Assembly (NCBI GenBank): GCA_964477085.1
Contig: CAYZDF010000032.1
Span: forward strand, 1-33,578
Reading direction: 5' to 3'
Origin: Dichloromethanomonas sp964477085
GTDB lineage: Bacteria > Bacillota > Desulfitobacteriia > Desulfitobacteriales > Syntrophobotulaceae
Length of the DNA stretch: 33,578 bases
Shown: positions 17,097 through 25,124 of the stretch, one piece after another
Position numbering within the stretch: the first letter of the stretch is position 1
Layout: each line of letters begins with the position of its first letter
Notes under the pieces: generated by a model
The model's input: the letters and a program-made list of their open reading frames with translations, nothing else
Told to the model about the DNA's origin: nothing
Databases searched by the model: none
Made by a program: the position numbers and the translations under genes

Positions 17097-17135
17097 CCCT
17101 CCATGAATTTTTTTCGGTTCCGCATCCGTGCGGAA
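17097..17135 (-). promoter_or_regulatory. Two CsrA-binding sites in the flagellin mRNA leader
   Basis: Site 1: on the minus strand TTCCGC-ACGGAT-GCGGAA is a perfect 6-bp hairpin (17118-17135) with GGA in the six-base loop. CACGGATG matches the CsrA core CANGGANG. Site 2: CATGGAGG (17098-17105) also matches CANGGANG and overlaps the GGAGGG ribosome site. This two-site layout, with one site on the ribosome site, is that of the Bacillus hag leader, where CsrA blocks translation until FliW removes it. csrA and fliW are in this window. Confidence 0.8.
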
Positions 17136-17164
17136 TCTTTTGCCATTTTTCCGGCCGGTACTGG

Positions 17165-17193
17165 AAAACGGCTATACACTCATTTTTTCGTTA
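17165..17193 (-). promoter_or_regulatory. Weak sigma-28-like promoter candidate for flagellin
   Basis: On the minus strand TAAC, 17 bases, GCCGTTTT lies about 75 bases upstream of the flagellin ATG. It resembles the sigma-28 pattern TAAA-N15-GCCGATAA only in part: the spacer is two bases long and the -10 is imperfect. Confidence 0.3.
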
Positions 17194-17355
17194 GGATTTG
17201 GAAATTACTTAATATCCAAATCAAAGCAAATATTGTTATTATTATAAAATATCTATTAATATCTCCTTTTTTCTTGTCTTTTTACCATAAGCTTATAAAT
17301 ATATCTGAATATTAGTCTATTTTATTCTTTCTAAACTTCGTTAACCATTAAACAA

Positions 17356-17384
17356 TTTACTATTTTATTACGATAAACTATACA
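17356..17384 (+). promoter_or_regulatory. Sigma-A promoter candidate for the acyltransferase gene
   Basis: TTTACT, 17-base spacer, TATACA, ending 39 bases before the ATG at 17424. The surrounding DNA (17200-17423) is AT-rich and otherwise empty. Confidence 0.5.
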
Positions 17385-17423
17385 GCAACATAAAAACTTA
17401 ACCTTAGAGTAAAGGAGTAACCA

Positions 17424-18152
17424 ATGAGCACAAATATGTCTCCAGATCAGATGAAAGCCATTTTTCAGAGTTTTGGCGGTAATAACAGTATATACCGGGA
17501 TATCGGCCTGGCACTTCCTGAAAGAATCATTGTGGGATCGGGAAATCGATTTCTGGAATACTGCAACCTGATTGTCAATGACCAGTATGCAGTGCCGGAA
17601 CATGACTGGAATATCCAAATAGGGAATAATAATTTTTTTAATAGACGGTCTACCATTGAAGCAATTAACAGGATAACGATTGGCAGTTATAACTCCTTTG
17701 GTCCCGATGTTTTTGTATCGGATTCATCCCATATTTACAATGACTTTACCTTACCTGTACCTTTTCAAAAGATGGCTACCAGTAACCAAGTCTTAATCAA
17801 AGATGGCACTTGGCTGGGTGCCGGAGTAAAAGTTATCGGAAATGTTACAATCGGCTATGGCTGTGTGGTCGGAGCAAATGCGGTTGTCACAAAATCGATC
17901 CCTGATCATTCCCTGGCAGCGGGAATCCCTGCTCAAATCATAAAAATTTGTGATTACAGGTCCGGAGAGTGGCGATTGGTTTTAAATAATCCTGTTTTAC
18001 TGGAAGAGATATTGGCAAATCGCGGAACATTTAAGGGATATGACCAAAATATAATTACAAAGATATTGGAGGTCAGACGAAGGGAGAAAAATGAAATCAC
18101 CAAAGCCAATGCGATAAAGAAAGCTAAAATTCTTAATAAACATAAACGTTAA
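17424..18152 (+). CDS. Left-handed beta-helix (hexapeptide repeat) acyltransferase
   Basis: Likely transfers an acetyl or other acyl group from CoA to a sugar or amino sugar. The product is 242 residues. The centre has hexapeptide repeats (WNIQIGNNNFFNRRSTIEAI, ITIGSYNSFGPDVF). A His-containing loop (DSSHIYNDF) follows, then the C-terminal coil of the fold (WLGAGVKVIGNVTIGYGCVV, then IPDHSLAAGIPAQII). This is the pattern of the maltose/xenobiotic/sugar O-acetyltransferase family. The last 40 residues are Lys/Arg-rich. SD AAAGGAG precedes the ATG. It stands alone on the plus strand between flagellin and fliB with its own promoter and terminator. A role in flagellin glycan modification is inferred from position only. 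Confidence 0.85.
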   Translation: MSTNMSPDQMKAIFQSFGGNNSIYRDIGLALPERIIVGSGNRFLEYCNLIVNDQYAVPEHDWNIQIGNNNFFNRRSTIEAINRITIGSYNSFGPDVFVSDSSHIYNDFTLPVPFQKMATSNQVLIKDGTWLGAGVKVIGNVTIGYGCVVGANAVVTKSIPDHSLAAGIPAQIIKICDYRSGEWRLVLNNPVLLEEILANRGTFKGYDQNIITKILEVRRREKNEITKANAIKKAKILNKHKR

Positions 18153-18154
18153 TC

Positions 18155-18195
18155 AAAAAATATGACCCCGCCTAAAGGCAGGGTCATATTTTTTT
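18155..18195. terminator. Bidirectional terminator between acyltransferase and fliB
   Basis: TATGACCC-c-GCC, loop TAAA, GGC-a-GGGTCATA (18161-18188) forms an 11-bp stem with one mismatch. A-run 18155-18160 lies on one side and T-run 18189-18195 on the other, so it can end both converging transcripts. Confidence 0.9.
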
Positions 18196-18249
18196 CGGGA
18201 TTCATTAATGATTTAACGTGAAATACAAGAATGTAAATCGATGCAAATT

Positions 18250-19497
18250 CTAATTTCGAATCAGGATAGCCATATACGCCATTTTCAGTAAGTCCAGTTC
18301 GGTCAAAGTTTGGTAAATACTCTCCAAAAAGCTGGAATAGAGTTCAATATTCTTGGACAATGACTGAATAAGTTTAACAACAAGATCATCGTTAAGACCT
18401 TGATGATAAGCAGCGATTCCGACAAGAAATACTTTTATCAATGCATAATAGATGATCATTAAACTATAATTGTCAAAAACCTTGCTTTGTGAAGGAATTA
18501 AGTTAATAAATACAAAATTAACGAGGTAATTTTCAAAAACATATTCATTATGTTCATACCAAGGTAGAAAATATTTCTGGTAAGACTCATTATACCGATC
18601 AGCAATATCCTGACTGCTAAGATTTTCGCCGTACCCGATACCATTTAAAAATTCCTGATAGCACTCCAGGTATCTTTGATTGGCCTTTCCAGCAGTGTAG
18701 TTGTAACGAAGTCCAGCAATGATATTAATTAGTTCCACCTGGATACGATTAGCTGCAGGAATGTCGGCTAAAATTTTTCGTATTTGTTCCTGGTCCTCAA
18801 TTAGGGTATTGTAGTGTTCAATTTCTTTTTCGATTTGCCCTACACAATTAGTATCAATCAACTCTTGTATCTTGTTAAAAAAGAAACCCATTATGATCAG
18901 CCGTTCCCAAAGGTGAAATTGCCTGCTTTGAAGCAGCTTGATTGTAAATACTCTTAATAACCAAAAGTGTTTTGTTATTGAATTACCTTCACCCCCTGTG
19001 TTAAGAACTCTGCTTAATGAATAATTGCTCTGTGGGGGTACCTCAATTTGATCAAATTCCATAGGATCGGGATTGAAAAGGGCCAACCGAACAATCTCTG
19101 GACATGACGCAGAACACCCTACTTCCAAAATATCATCCACAAGATTAAAGTTTCTGGGATAGGAGTAGCAGGTTCTAGATAAATAATCTTCACCCAATTC
19201 TAATTGGATATTACATAATTTATCCTCATTCAGAAACGGGCATCTTTGCTGTTGGTCAAAAAGAACTCGGGCATAATCAGCATCATTCTCATGTTCTGAA
19301 TTATTATTCAGAATAATATGCTTTTTTAGTAACCGCTTTAGCGGTCCGGTCTTTACTTTACTGTACCGTTCAAAAGTATGTTTATCAATATAAATCGCCC
19401 AACCTGTACAGCAGCTGTCCTCACAGGCCGGCCCTATACAAGAAAAATCATGCATATACTTTGGCACAAGCACCGAATTGTATTCTTTCTTGTTCAT
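18250..19497 (-). CDS. fliB: FliB flagellin lysine N-methylase
   Basis: Methylates lysine side chains on flagellin, using S-adenosylmethionine and a probable Fe-S cluster. The product is 415 residues, the usual length. The N-terminus is Cys-rich: C20, C25, C29 and C30 (CIGPACEDSCCTGW), then RCPFLNEDKLC, RTCYSYPR and CSASCPEIVRLAL. This is the YkgJ/FliB-type cysteine pattern. The C-terminal two thirds are helical without clear motifs. It follows csrA by 77 bases with a GGGGAG site and no obvious terminator between, so it probably shares the flgK operon. Its substrate is presumably the flagellin at 15606-17090. Confidence 0.9.
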   Translation of the reverse strand: MNKKEYNSVLVPKYMHDFSCIGPACEDSCCTGWAIYIDKHTFERYSKVKTGPLKRLLKKHIILNNNSEHENDADYARVLFDQQQRCPFLNEDKLCNIQLELGEDYLSRTCYSYPRNFNLVDDILEVGCSASCPEIVRLALFNPDPMEFDQIEVPPQSNYSLSRVLNTGGEGNSITKHFWLLRVFTIKLLQSRQFHLWERLIIMGFFFNKIQELIDTNCVGQIEKEIEHYNTLIEDQEQIRKILADIPAANRIQVELINIIAGLRYNYTAGKANQRYLECYQEFLNGIGYGENLSSQDIADRYNESYQKYFLPWYEHNEYVFENYLVNFVFINLIPSQSKVFDNYSLMIIYYALIKVFLVGIAAYHQGLNDDLVVKLIQSLSKNIELYSSFLESIYQTLTELDLLKMAYMAILIRN

Positions 19498-19574
19498 CTT
19501 CTCCCCACCAAATCCGTCTTATATTTTGTTCTAAGTTTTTCCAGGTTATACTCTTTGTTATCAAGGTTAAAGAG

Positions 19575-19826
19575 TTATTTCTGCAGCTTAGCGTCAAGCA
19601 GTTTCTTCAATTTCTCTTTGGTCTCAGTATTCTCGGCTTGCGACGAAGATACGGCCTCAATATTCTGCTGCTGAATTTCTTCGTACACTTCGCTTCGAAG
19701 GATCTTAATATCCTTAGGTGCCTCGATTCCTATTCTCACCGTGTCTCCTGACACCGAAACGATTGTAATCTCAATATTATCCCCGATAAATAATTTCTGA
19801 TCGACTTTCCTCGAAAGTACCAGCAT
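19575..19826 (-). CDS. csrA: CsrA translational regulator
   Basis: Small RNA-binding dimer that represses flagellin translation in Gram-positives. The product is 83 residues. The start MLVLSRKVDQKLFIGDNIEI and the segment RIGIEAPKDIKILRSEVYEE are canonical, including the RNA-contacting Arg in LSRK and in LRSEV. The last 30 residues form a charged, Gln/Glu/Lys-rich tail, which is longer than the enterobacterial tail. It starts in the last base of fliW (one-base overlap). The likely target is the leader at 17097-17135. Confidence 0.97.
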   Translation of the reverse strand: MLVLSRKVDQKLFIGDNIEITIVSVSGDTVRIGIEAPKDIKILRSEVYEEIQQQNIEAVSSSQAENTETKEKLKKLLDAKLQK

Positions 19827-20275
19827 CAGCCCACAGCCCCTTCCTTTATACCTTCTTGAGCATTCTGTTGAAGCTCGGCGAATAAAGGCTGTCTGGATGA
19901 GTATTGATCGTCACAAAGAATCAATTGTACACCTTTACCCGTACGGCTGTTGATGATAATGGGTGCACGCAGATTGATCGTGGTCTTATTCATGTCACTC
20001 TGACAAAGAGTGAGTATAGCCCAGATATCAATAGTATCCTCTGCGGTGACATCTAGAATATCCACTTCCTCTGTTCCCAGCTCTACCTGTAGCAGATAGT
20101 CCGGAAATAAGGCCTGGGGCTTAAAAAGAATAAAGCCGGCCTCTTCATTTTCAGTCGAAATAAGATTAGCTAACAGAGAGTCTTCTTCCTCGATGAGTGT
20201 AAAATGGTGATAAGATTCAAACCCTGGAATCCCATTCGGAAAACGAATCAAGGTATCTTTTTGTTTTTTACTCAA
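19826..20275 (-). CDS. fliW: FliW flagellar assembly factor
   Basis: Binds either CsrA or flagellin. When flagellin is exported, FliW is free to sequester CsrA and flagellin translation resumes. The product is 149 residues, with the family segments RFPNGIPGFESYHHFTLIEE near the N-terminus and INLRAPIIINSRTGKGVQLI near the C-terminus. Its stop overlaps the csrA start by one base. It follows the DUF6470 gene by 33 bases. All three parts of the FliW-CsrA-flagellin switch are therefore encoded here. Confidence 0.96.
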   Translation of the reverse strand: MSKKQKDTLIRFPNGIPGFESYHHFTLIEEEDSLLANLISTENEEAGFILFKPQALFPDYLLQVELGTEEVDILDVTAEDTIDIWAILTLCQSDMNKTTINLRAPIIINSRTGKGVQLILCDDQYSSRQPLFAELQQNAQEGIKEGAVG

Positions 20276-20308
20276 AGTATCAACACTCCTTACAGGACAA
20301 AAATGTCT

Positions 20309-20869
20309 TTATTTTTTTTGGTCAAATATCTGACCAACGGCTTCGATCTTTAACTCTGGTCTTTGTTCCAAATAAACTCTTACAGCAGGAAATTGGTAAT
20401 TGTCGACAGTCACCTTCCCATAATCAACATCAACTGATACATCCCCTGGTTGTGTCTCAAGATTTAATGTCCCAGGTTGTCCATAGATTCGTATTGCAGC
20501 TATGGGTTGTATGGTTAAGTCTTTATAAGGCGACTCATTGAATCGGGAAACAATCTCAGCCACCGACAGTTTATTTTCAATGGCGGCAAAAGACTCTCCC
20601 ATCGCCACACTTTTCTCTAAGCCAGCGATATAATCCGATTTAGCCTGCTCAACAAAGGCATTTTTAATGTATTCAATACCCCCATAACCAATGGATTCGA
20701 GCATAGGGGAATAATCGATCTCGATATCGGGATCGGTCCGGGTCATTTGGATTTGGGGAGGAGCCTGGTTGATTTTGATTTCGGGCTTTTTGATATTAAG
20801 GTCAAAGTTGGCGTCCTTAATATCAAGTCCTATCTTTCCCCAGGTCTGTTGAATCCTTAGATCAATCAT
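20309..20869 (-). CDS. DUF6470 (YviE-like) protein
   Basis: Protein of 186 residues found between flgL and fliW in Bacillus-type clusters (yviE position). Function is not established. It opens MIDLRIQQTWGKIGLDIKDA, then has repeats of beta-like segments with alternating acidic residues and Pro (IKKPEIKINQAPPQIQM), followed by YGGIEYIKNAF. The C-terminal half looks beta-rich. I chose the ATG at 20869, preceded by AAGGTG at 6 bases. A GTG three codons upstream lies inside that ribosome site. No signal peptide is seen, so it is probably cytoplasmic. Confidence 0.85.
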   Translation of the reverse strand: MIDLRIQQTWGKIGLDIKDANFDLNIKKPEIKINQAPPQIQMTRTDPDIEIDYSPMLESIGYGGIEYIKNAFVEQAKSDYIAGLEKSVAMGESFAAIENKLSVAEIVSRFNESPYKDLTIQPIAAIRIYGQPGTLNLETQPGDVSVDVDYGKVTVDNYQFPAVRVYLEQRPELKIEAVGQIFDQKK

Positions 20870-20899
20870 AACGTGCACCTTAGTGATAATCGTTATACA

Positions 20900-22150
20900 C
20901 TATCTCATAAAATCGATCAGCGAGGGCTGAATAATCTGTGCTCCCACAGAAAGGGCGGCTTTAAAGACATTTTCCACGGATTTAAACTCCATGATAGCTC
21001 CCGCCATATCAACATCTTGAATATCGGAGAGATTCTTCTTGGAAATGTTAATGCTATTATCTAGCTGATCAGTGATAACATACATCCTGTTCGTCCTCGC
21101 ACCCAGCTCTGAGCGTAGTTTGAGCAAGTTGTCCAGATGAGAATCAAGTTTTCCGAGAGATTCCTGAATCTTTTGATCACTATCAGGGTAATGTCCATAG
21201 AGGGCTTTGCTTAAAGTGTTCAGTGTTCCAAATAAATCGGATTCTTGGCTAACTCCGTCGACTTCAAAAAGATCGACACCACCGATGGAAATCGGGATAG
21301 TCAAGTTCGGACCAACCTCAAATTCCATAATCTTATTATTCCCGTACCAAGATGTAGGGACAGCCGGTGGGGCATCGCTGATTTCAAAATCGGATGTCGA
21401 TCCGATATTAGCCGGCCCCAGCGCAGGGTAATTGACATTGATCGTTTCCCCGGTGGCGGTGTTCCCCACGATTATTTCTCCCGAAGTGGCGGGCGGGACG
21501 GTACTTGTCCCGATAATAGTAGATGGGCCGGCAGGATTTATCTTTTCCAAGGTAATATCGTAGTTGACCAGATCAGCGTTCAAGACGATGTTGATCCTGT
21601 AACTGGCCCCTGCTTCGAGGCCGGTTCCTAAATCCTCGTCTGCAATACTGCTGATACCGGTTCCATTTTCATCAAATGTTCTATTGACAACTGTCCTGGT
21701 CGAAGAATAATTATCCAGCGGTGCCTGATCAATCTTTGTCCCGCTAAAAATATATTTGCCATTCACCTGGCTATTGGCTGCGATCTGGAATTGAAGGGCC
21801 AGTTGGTCAATCTCCTTGGCGATTTGGGAACGATCATCCGCGGAGTTGGAGCCATCAGCCCCTTTAACTGCTAGTTCCCGGATCCGATGCAGCATAGACG
21901 TCATGTTACCGAGGATACTTTCTGTGCTTTCCATATAGGCGAGTGCCTCACTGGAGTTCTTCTTCCATTGTTCCATCGAGGACACGGTACTCTTGATACG
22001 TAAGGCGGTCTCAATACCAACAGGGTTATCAGAAGGCTTAGTGATAGATTGACCGGTTGAAATCTGATTATGGATCAGTGCCATCCGCAGATTGGATTTC
22101 TCCAGATTCTTAAGCATATTGTTACTGAGCATATTATTGGTGACGCGCAT
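20900..22150 (-). CDS. flgL: FlgL flagellar hook-associated protein 3
   Basis: Junction protein between hook (through FlgK) and filament. The product is 416 residues. The flagellin-like N-terminal helix region opens MRVTNNMLSNNMLKNLEKSN and includes LRELAVKGADG-type sequence (RIRELAVKGADGSNSADDRS). The C-terminal helix contains RTNRMYVITDQLDNSINISK and ends IIQPSLIDFMR. The central domain (about residues 150-300) is Pro/Thr/Gly-rich and variable. It is 13 bases downstream of flgK, in the same operon. Confidence 0.95.
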   Translation of the reverse strand: MRVTNNMLSNNMLKNLEKSNLRMALIHNQISTGQSITKPSDNPVGIETALRIKSTVSSMEQWKKNSSEALAYMESTESILGNMTSMLHRIRELAVKGADGSNSADDRSQIAKEIDQLALQFQIAANSQVNGKYIFSGTKIDQAPLDNYSSTRTVVNRTFDENGTGISSIADEDLGTGLEAGASYRINIVLNADLVNYDITLEKINPAGPSTIIGTSTVPPATSGEIIVGNTATGETINVNYPALGPANIGSTSDFEISDAPPAVPTSWYGNNKIMEFEVGPNLTIPISIGGVDLFEVDGVSQESDLFGTLNTLSKALYGHYPDSDQKIQESLGKLDSHLDNLLKLRSELGARTNRMYVITDQLDNSINISKKNLSDIQDVDMAGAIMEFKSVENVFKAALSVGAQIIQPSLIDFMR

Positions 22151-22163
22151 CTTCTAACCCCCT

Positions 22164-23984
22164 TTACCTCGTCATACCCATACCCAGAATCTTATCAAAT
22201 AAACTATCTAAGATCGTAACCACTCTGGCTGCCGCACCATAACTTTTCTGAAACCGGATGAGATTGGTCATCTCTTCATCCAGAGATACACCGGATAAAG
22301 ATTCTCGCTGGTTCTCAAGATAGTTAACCAACACCGATTGTCCCTCCGACATCCGTTCGGCTTGCTGTACATTGACCCCAAGTTTAGAAATCATTGCACC
22401 GTAATAGTCTCCGATTGAAGATGATCCTAAATTTGTCGGTATAGTGCTGGTACTGTCGATAGCTAAAAGTCCCTTCCACCCTTGAGACAGTGAAGCGATT
22501 TTAAGCGCAATGCCGGTATCTCCGACTTCACCAACAGCACCGGTAATTATCTTACTAGGATCCAACTTGATAGCTTCATTGAGTTTGATCGTTGAAATAT
22601 CGATATCGGTTGTAGTTCCATTTTGGTCCGTAAAGAAATTGATCGCAGGCGGATTAACTGATGAATGGATGGTGTTGACCGCTTGTGCGAGAGACTTAAC
22701 CATTTGATCCAGCTCTCCGCGATAATCTTCGATGAAGATGTCTCTGATCTCCATATTGGCTTTAAGTGTCCCCATCTCTGAACCGAGGTCAACATAATTA
22801 TCACCGGACATACCATTGCTGAATCCAAGTATAGCACCGCCGCCATCCAGAAATTCAATGCTGGAACTTTGCCCTGTTGTACCGGAGCTTAGAACTAATT
22901 TGCCCGATTGGAAGCTTACTTCCACATTAGCTAACACAGGATCTGCGGGATTATGAGCCCGAATCGCATTGGTCAGATTAGTAGCCAAAACATCATAGGT
23001 GTTGGGGGCCGTTCCATAGGTTCCCACGGCAGCCACCGATGTTAAGTCGATATTGTTATAGGCGACTCCGTCTATCTCCAGACTGACTGTCGATAATCCA
23101 GAGGCATCCGTGGTTGTCCCTAAGGTGTTCCCTTGTACAAATGCATGGTCAGCCCATACAACCTGACTGACATTATTTAGATTCGGAGGAGGGTAGACCA
23201 AGTATCTTACAGCCTGATCATCCACCAGAACATTAGCTGGATCAGCATCATTACCAATGATAACTTTGAAATTACCTACAATTCTGTCAGTGAAAGTAGG
23301 ATCTTGCGTCTCGACAACTCTCACCGGGACAAGCTTGGACAGTTCATCCACAAGAGCATCCCTGGAATCCTTAAGATCATTGGGATTATCCCTGGCGACC
23401 TCAGCCCTTTTAATCTGAACATTAAGAGTCTTAATTTGCCCGGCAATATCGTTGATTTTATTAATTATTAAACTAACGGATGCATCGAGGTCACTTTTTA
23501 GATCTACAAGTTGTTGGTTAATATGATGAAAAGAGTCAGACAATGTCATAGCTTTTTCGATGAGAACCGAACGCGCACCCGAGTTTTGAGGATTGTTGGC
23601 CAGATCACTCCATGAGTTCCAAAAACCATCCAGGTCATTATGCAGACTGTACTTTGAAGGCTCATTCATACTTCCTTCTATCAGTTCCAAAGCTTTACCC
23701 CTTTCCGCCCAATACTCATGCTTTGAGGTCTCCCAGCGGAACTGCCGGTCAATATAATTATCTCTGGCACGTTGTATACTATTTAACGTAGAGCCAGCTC
23801 CTAAAGTCATATCCCTGCCGCTGGCCTTTAATGTCAGGGGCGTAGCCGCCTGAATATTAGCTAGTTGCCGGGTATAACCTTTCGTATTTGCATTGGAAAT
23901 ATTATGTCCTGTAATATCAAGTGCCGCCTGGTTAGTGGATAATGCCCTTGTTGCGATTTGTAACCCATAAAACGATGAATACAT
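22164..23984 (-). CDS. flgK: FlgK flagellar hook-associated protein 1
   Basis: First hook-filament junction protein. The product is 606 residues. The N-terminal rod/hook motif includes LSTNQAALDITGHNISNANT followed by KGYTRQ. Coiled segments include IINKINDIAGQIKTLNVQIK. The C-terminal helix contains EEMTNLIRFQKSYGAAARVV. SD AAGGAGC lies 8 bases before the ATG. It is the first gene of the flgK-flgL-DUF6470-fliW-csrA-fliB unit and has a near-consensus sigma-28 promoter about 100 bases upstream. A small hairpin (AGTCC-GATTAA-GGACT) lies just before the ribosome site. Confidence 0.96.
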   Translation of the reverse strand: MYSSFYGLQIATRALSTNQAALDITGHNISNANTKGYTRQLANIQAATPLTLKASGRDMTLGAGSTLNSIQRARDNYIDRQFRWETSKHEYWAERGKALELIEGSMNEPSKYSLHNDLDGFWNSWSDLANNPQNSGARSVLIEKAMTLSDSFHHINQQLVDLKSDLDASVSLIINKINDIAGQIKTLNVQIKRAEVARDNPNDLKDSRDALVDELSKLVPVRVVETQDPTFTDRIVGNFKVIIGNDADPANVLVDDQAVRYLVYPPPNLNNVSQVVWADHAFVQGNTLGTTTDASGLSTVSLEIDGVAYNNIDLTSVAAVGTYGTAPNTYDVLATNLTNAIRAHNPADPVLANVEVSFQSGKLVLSSGTTGQSSSIEFLDGGGAILGFSNGMSGDNYVDLGSEMGTLKANMEIRDIFIEDYRGELDQMVKSLAQAVNTIHSSVNPPAINFFTDQNGTTTDIDISTIKLNEAIKLDPSKIITGAVGEVGDTGIALKIASLSQGWKGLLAIDSTSTIPTNLGSSSIGDYYGAMISKLGVNVQQAERMSEGQSVLVNYLENQRESLSGVSLDEEMTNLIRFQKSYGAAARVVTILDSLFDKILGMGMTR

Positions 23985-24043
23985 ACGCTTAGCTCCTTAT
24001 AGTCCTTAATCGGACTGTAGATTTAAGAATATGAGTTGTTTAT

Positions 24044-24095
24044 AAAAAAACAAAAAGCCATTGAATTTTACTCTCTGTAATATTAATCGGCTTTT
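24044..24095 (-). terminator. Terminator downstream of flgN
   Basis: On the minus strand AAAAGCC pairs with GGCTTTT. An inner, imperfect stem reduces the loop to about AGAGA. The T-run TTTTTGTTTTTTT follows at once. It should end the flgM-flgN transcript before flgK. The 5' arm overlaps the -10 of the flgK promoter. Confidence 0.65.
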
Positions 24096-24110
24096 AGTCT
24101 TTTTTCTTTA
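24084..24110 (-). promoter_or_regulatory. flgK: Sigma-28 promoter of the flgK operon
   Basis: Minus strand TAAA (24110-24107), exactly 15 bases, then GCCGATTA (24091-24084). This matches the flagellar sigma-28 pattern TAAA-N15-GCCGATAA at 11 of 12 positions. It is correctly placed, about 100 bases upstream of the flgK ATG. Confidence 0.85.
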
Positions 24111-24151
24111 ATGTTTTCTTTTATATTACCTCTTTTGAATACTTTTATCGA

Positions 24152-24634
24152 TTAAATACTTTTATCGATCAGGCTTATTTGATTCTTCTTTTTAACTGCT
24201 TTTTCAGTGGGGTTAGAGTATGTGCCTCGCATTTCATGGGTTAACGTTTCAATGGTGAAATTTACTAAACCAACGGCACTTTCCAATAGTTTGGTATTGA
24301 TCTCATGCAGATCCCTAAGATCAGTAATTTGCTGTTCCATTTCTTGACGGACATCCTTCAGTACAGGGTAAGCTTCTTCAAGATCACCCAAAGTAATATC
24401 CTCAGCCCGTTTTCCCATCTCCTTGCCAAAAAATTCTGCCCAGTGAAGTCTTTCCTCTTCTAAACGGCTGACTTCGAGCAGAATTTTTTCCTCCTTGACG
24501 GTAATGACTTCTATTTCTTGGATTTTATTATCCACCAGTGCTTGTTTTTTTTCCTTTTCCAGTTGCGTTAATTGTCTGTAACATTGAATTTGCTTCTTAA
24601 GATTACTCTCAAAATTTTCGAGTATTTCCGCCAC
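24152..24634 (-). CDS. flgN: FlgN family flagellar export chaperone
   Basis: Cytoplasmic chaperone for FlgK and FlgL, which are encoded directly downstream. The product is about 160 residues and almost all helix/coiled coil: LEKEKKQALVDNKIQEIEVI near the N-terminus and QEMEQQITDLRDLHEINTKL near the C-terminus, with a basic tail. I chose the GTG at 24634 because GGGAGG lies 8 bases upstream and the longer frame runs back through flgM. It begins one base after the flgM stop, so the two are coupled. Confidence 0.85.
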   Translation of the reverse strand: MAEILENFESNLKKQIQCYRQLTQLEKEKKQALVDNKIQEIEVITVKEEKILLEVSRLEEERLHWAEFFGKEMGKRAEDITLGDLEEAYPVLKDVRQEMEQQITDLRDLHEINTKLLESAVGLVNFTIETLTHEMRGTYSNPTEKAVKKKNQISLIDKSI

Positions 24635-24635
24635 T

Positions 24636-24920
24636 CTATTTTCCTCCCATCTTATCTGGGGACAGCATGCTGGCAGCGATTGATTCAGCATCAAGATTAA
24701 ACTCGCCACGGGCGATCTGTTCAGCAAAGGCTTTAACCTTGTCTTCTCTGACATCGGGAAGTTCTTTAACCTTTTGAACCAACTTCTGATAAACCTGCCC
24801 GTTTTCAGAAACTGCAAGCTTATCGTATTCAGAATCCTTTTGATTCTTATTAACTGGTGCTACCCTTGTAGAAGCTTGAACACTTCCAATGGGAGATATT
24901 GAAGTTCCGTCTATTTTCAT
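24636..24920 (-). CDS. flgM: FlgM anti-sigma-28 factor
   Basis: Holds the flagellar sigma factor inactive until the hook is complete. The product is 94 residues from ATG 24920; an in-frame TTG at 24932 is possible. The pattern is typical: a disordered N-terminus rich in Ser/Thr, then YDKLAVSENGQVYQKLVQKV (which includes the FlgM-type Ser-Glu-Asn-Gly) and VKAFAEQIARGEFNLDAESI with a final AASMLSPDK. It is the first gene before flgN and the flgK operon. Confidence 0.93.
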   Translation of the reverse strand: MKIDGTSISPIGSVQASTRVAPVNKNQKDSEYDKLAVSENGQVYQKLVQKVKELPDVREDKVKAFAEQIARGEFNLDAESIAASMLSPDKMGGK

Positions 24921-24974
24921 GACAATCACCAACCCGGTTATATATTATAAATGTTTTATTCATTCACACTTGTA

Positions 24975-24982
24975 TTATCGGC
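24975..24982 (-). promoter_or_regulatory. flgM: Sigma-28 -10 element upstream of flgM
   Basis: Minus strand GCCGATAA, a perfect -10 for sigma-28, 55 bases before the flgM ATG. The expected TAAA at 15 bases upstream is not present (TCAG instead), so strength is uncertain. Autoregulated flgM promoters of this kind are known in the family. Confidence 0.45.
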
Positions 24983-25009
24983 AAGCCAGGGATTCGCCTG
25001 AAAAGGCAT

Positions 25010-25037
25010 AAAAGATAATTGTGTTAAATTATCTTTT
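25010..25037. repeat. Inverted repeat in the flgM leader
   Basis: AAAAGATAATT, 6-base spacer GTGTTA, AATTATCTTTT. The arms are perfect over 11 bp and AT-rich. A second small hairpin, GCCT-GAAA-AGGC, lies at 24996-25007. Both fall between the two promoter candidates for flgM. They could be a protein operator or RNA structure. Confidence 0.7.
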
Positions 25038-25096
25038 GTTATCTCTATAAAACTCCCGATATCTCCCTTTCTTGCCTCAATCTATTTTGATTTGGA

Positions 25097-25124
25097 ATTA
25101 TATTACCCTTTTATTCTACATCAA
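25097..25124 (-). promoter_or_regulatory. flgM: Sigma-A promoter candidate for flgM
   Basis: Minus strand TTGATG, 16 bases, TATAAT. It would give flgM a leader of about 170 bases containing the inverted repeat, and a sigma-28-independent level of expression. Confidence 0.5.

Noticed and set aside
24985..25060. Possible riboswitch in the flgM-motA intergenic region
   Set aside because: The hairpins do not contain the conserved cores of c-di-GMP, SAM, preQ1 or other classes I can recall. They are listed only as structure.
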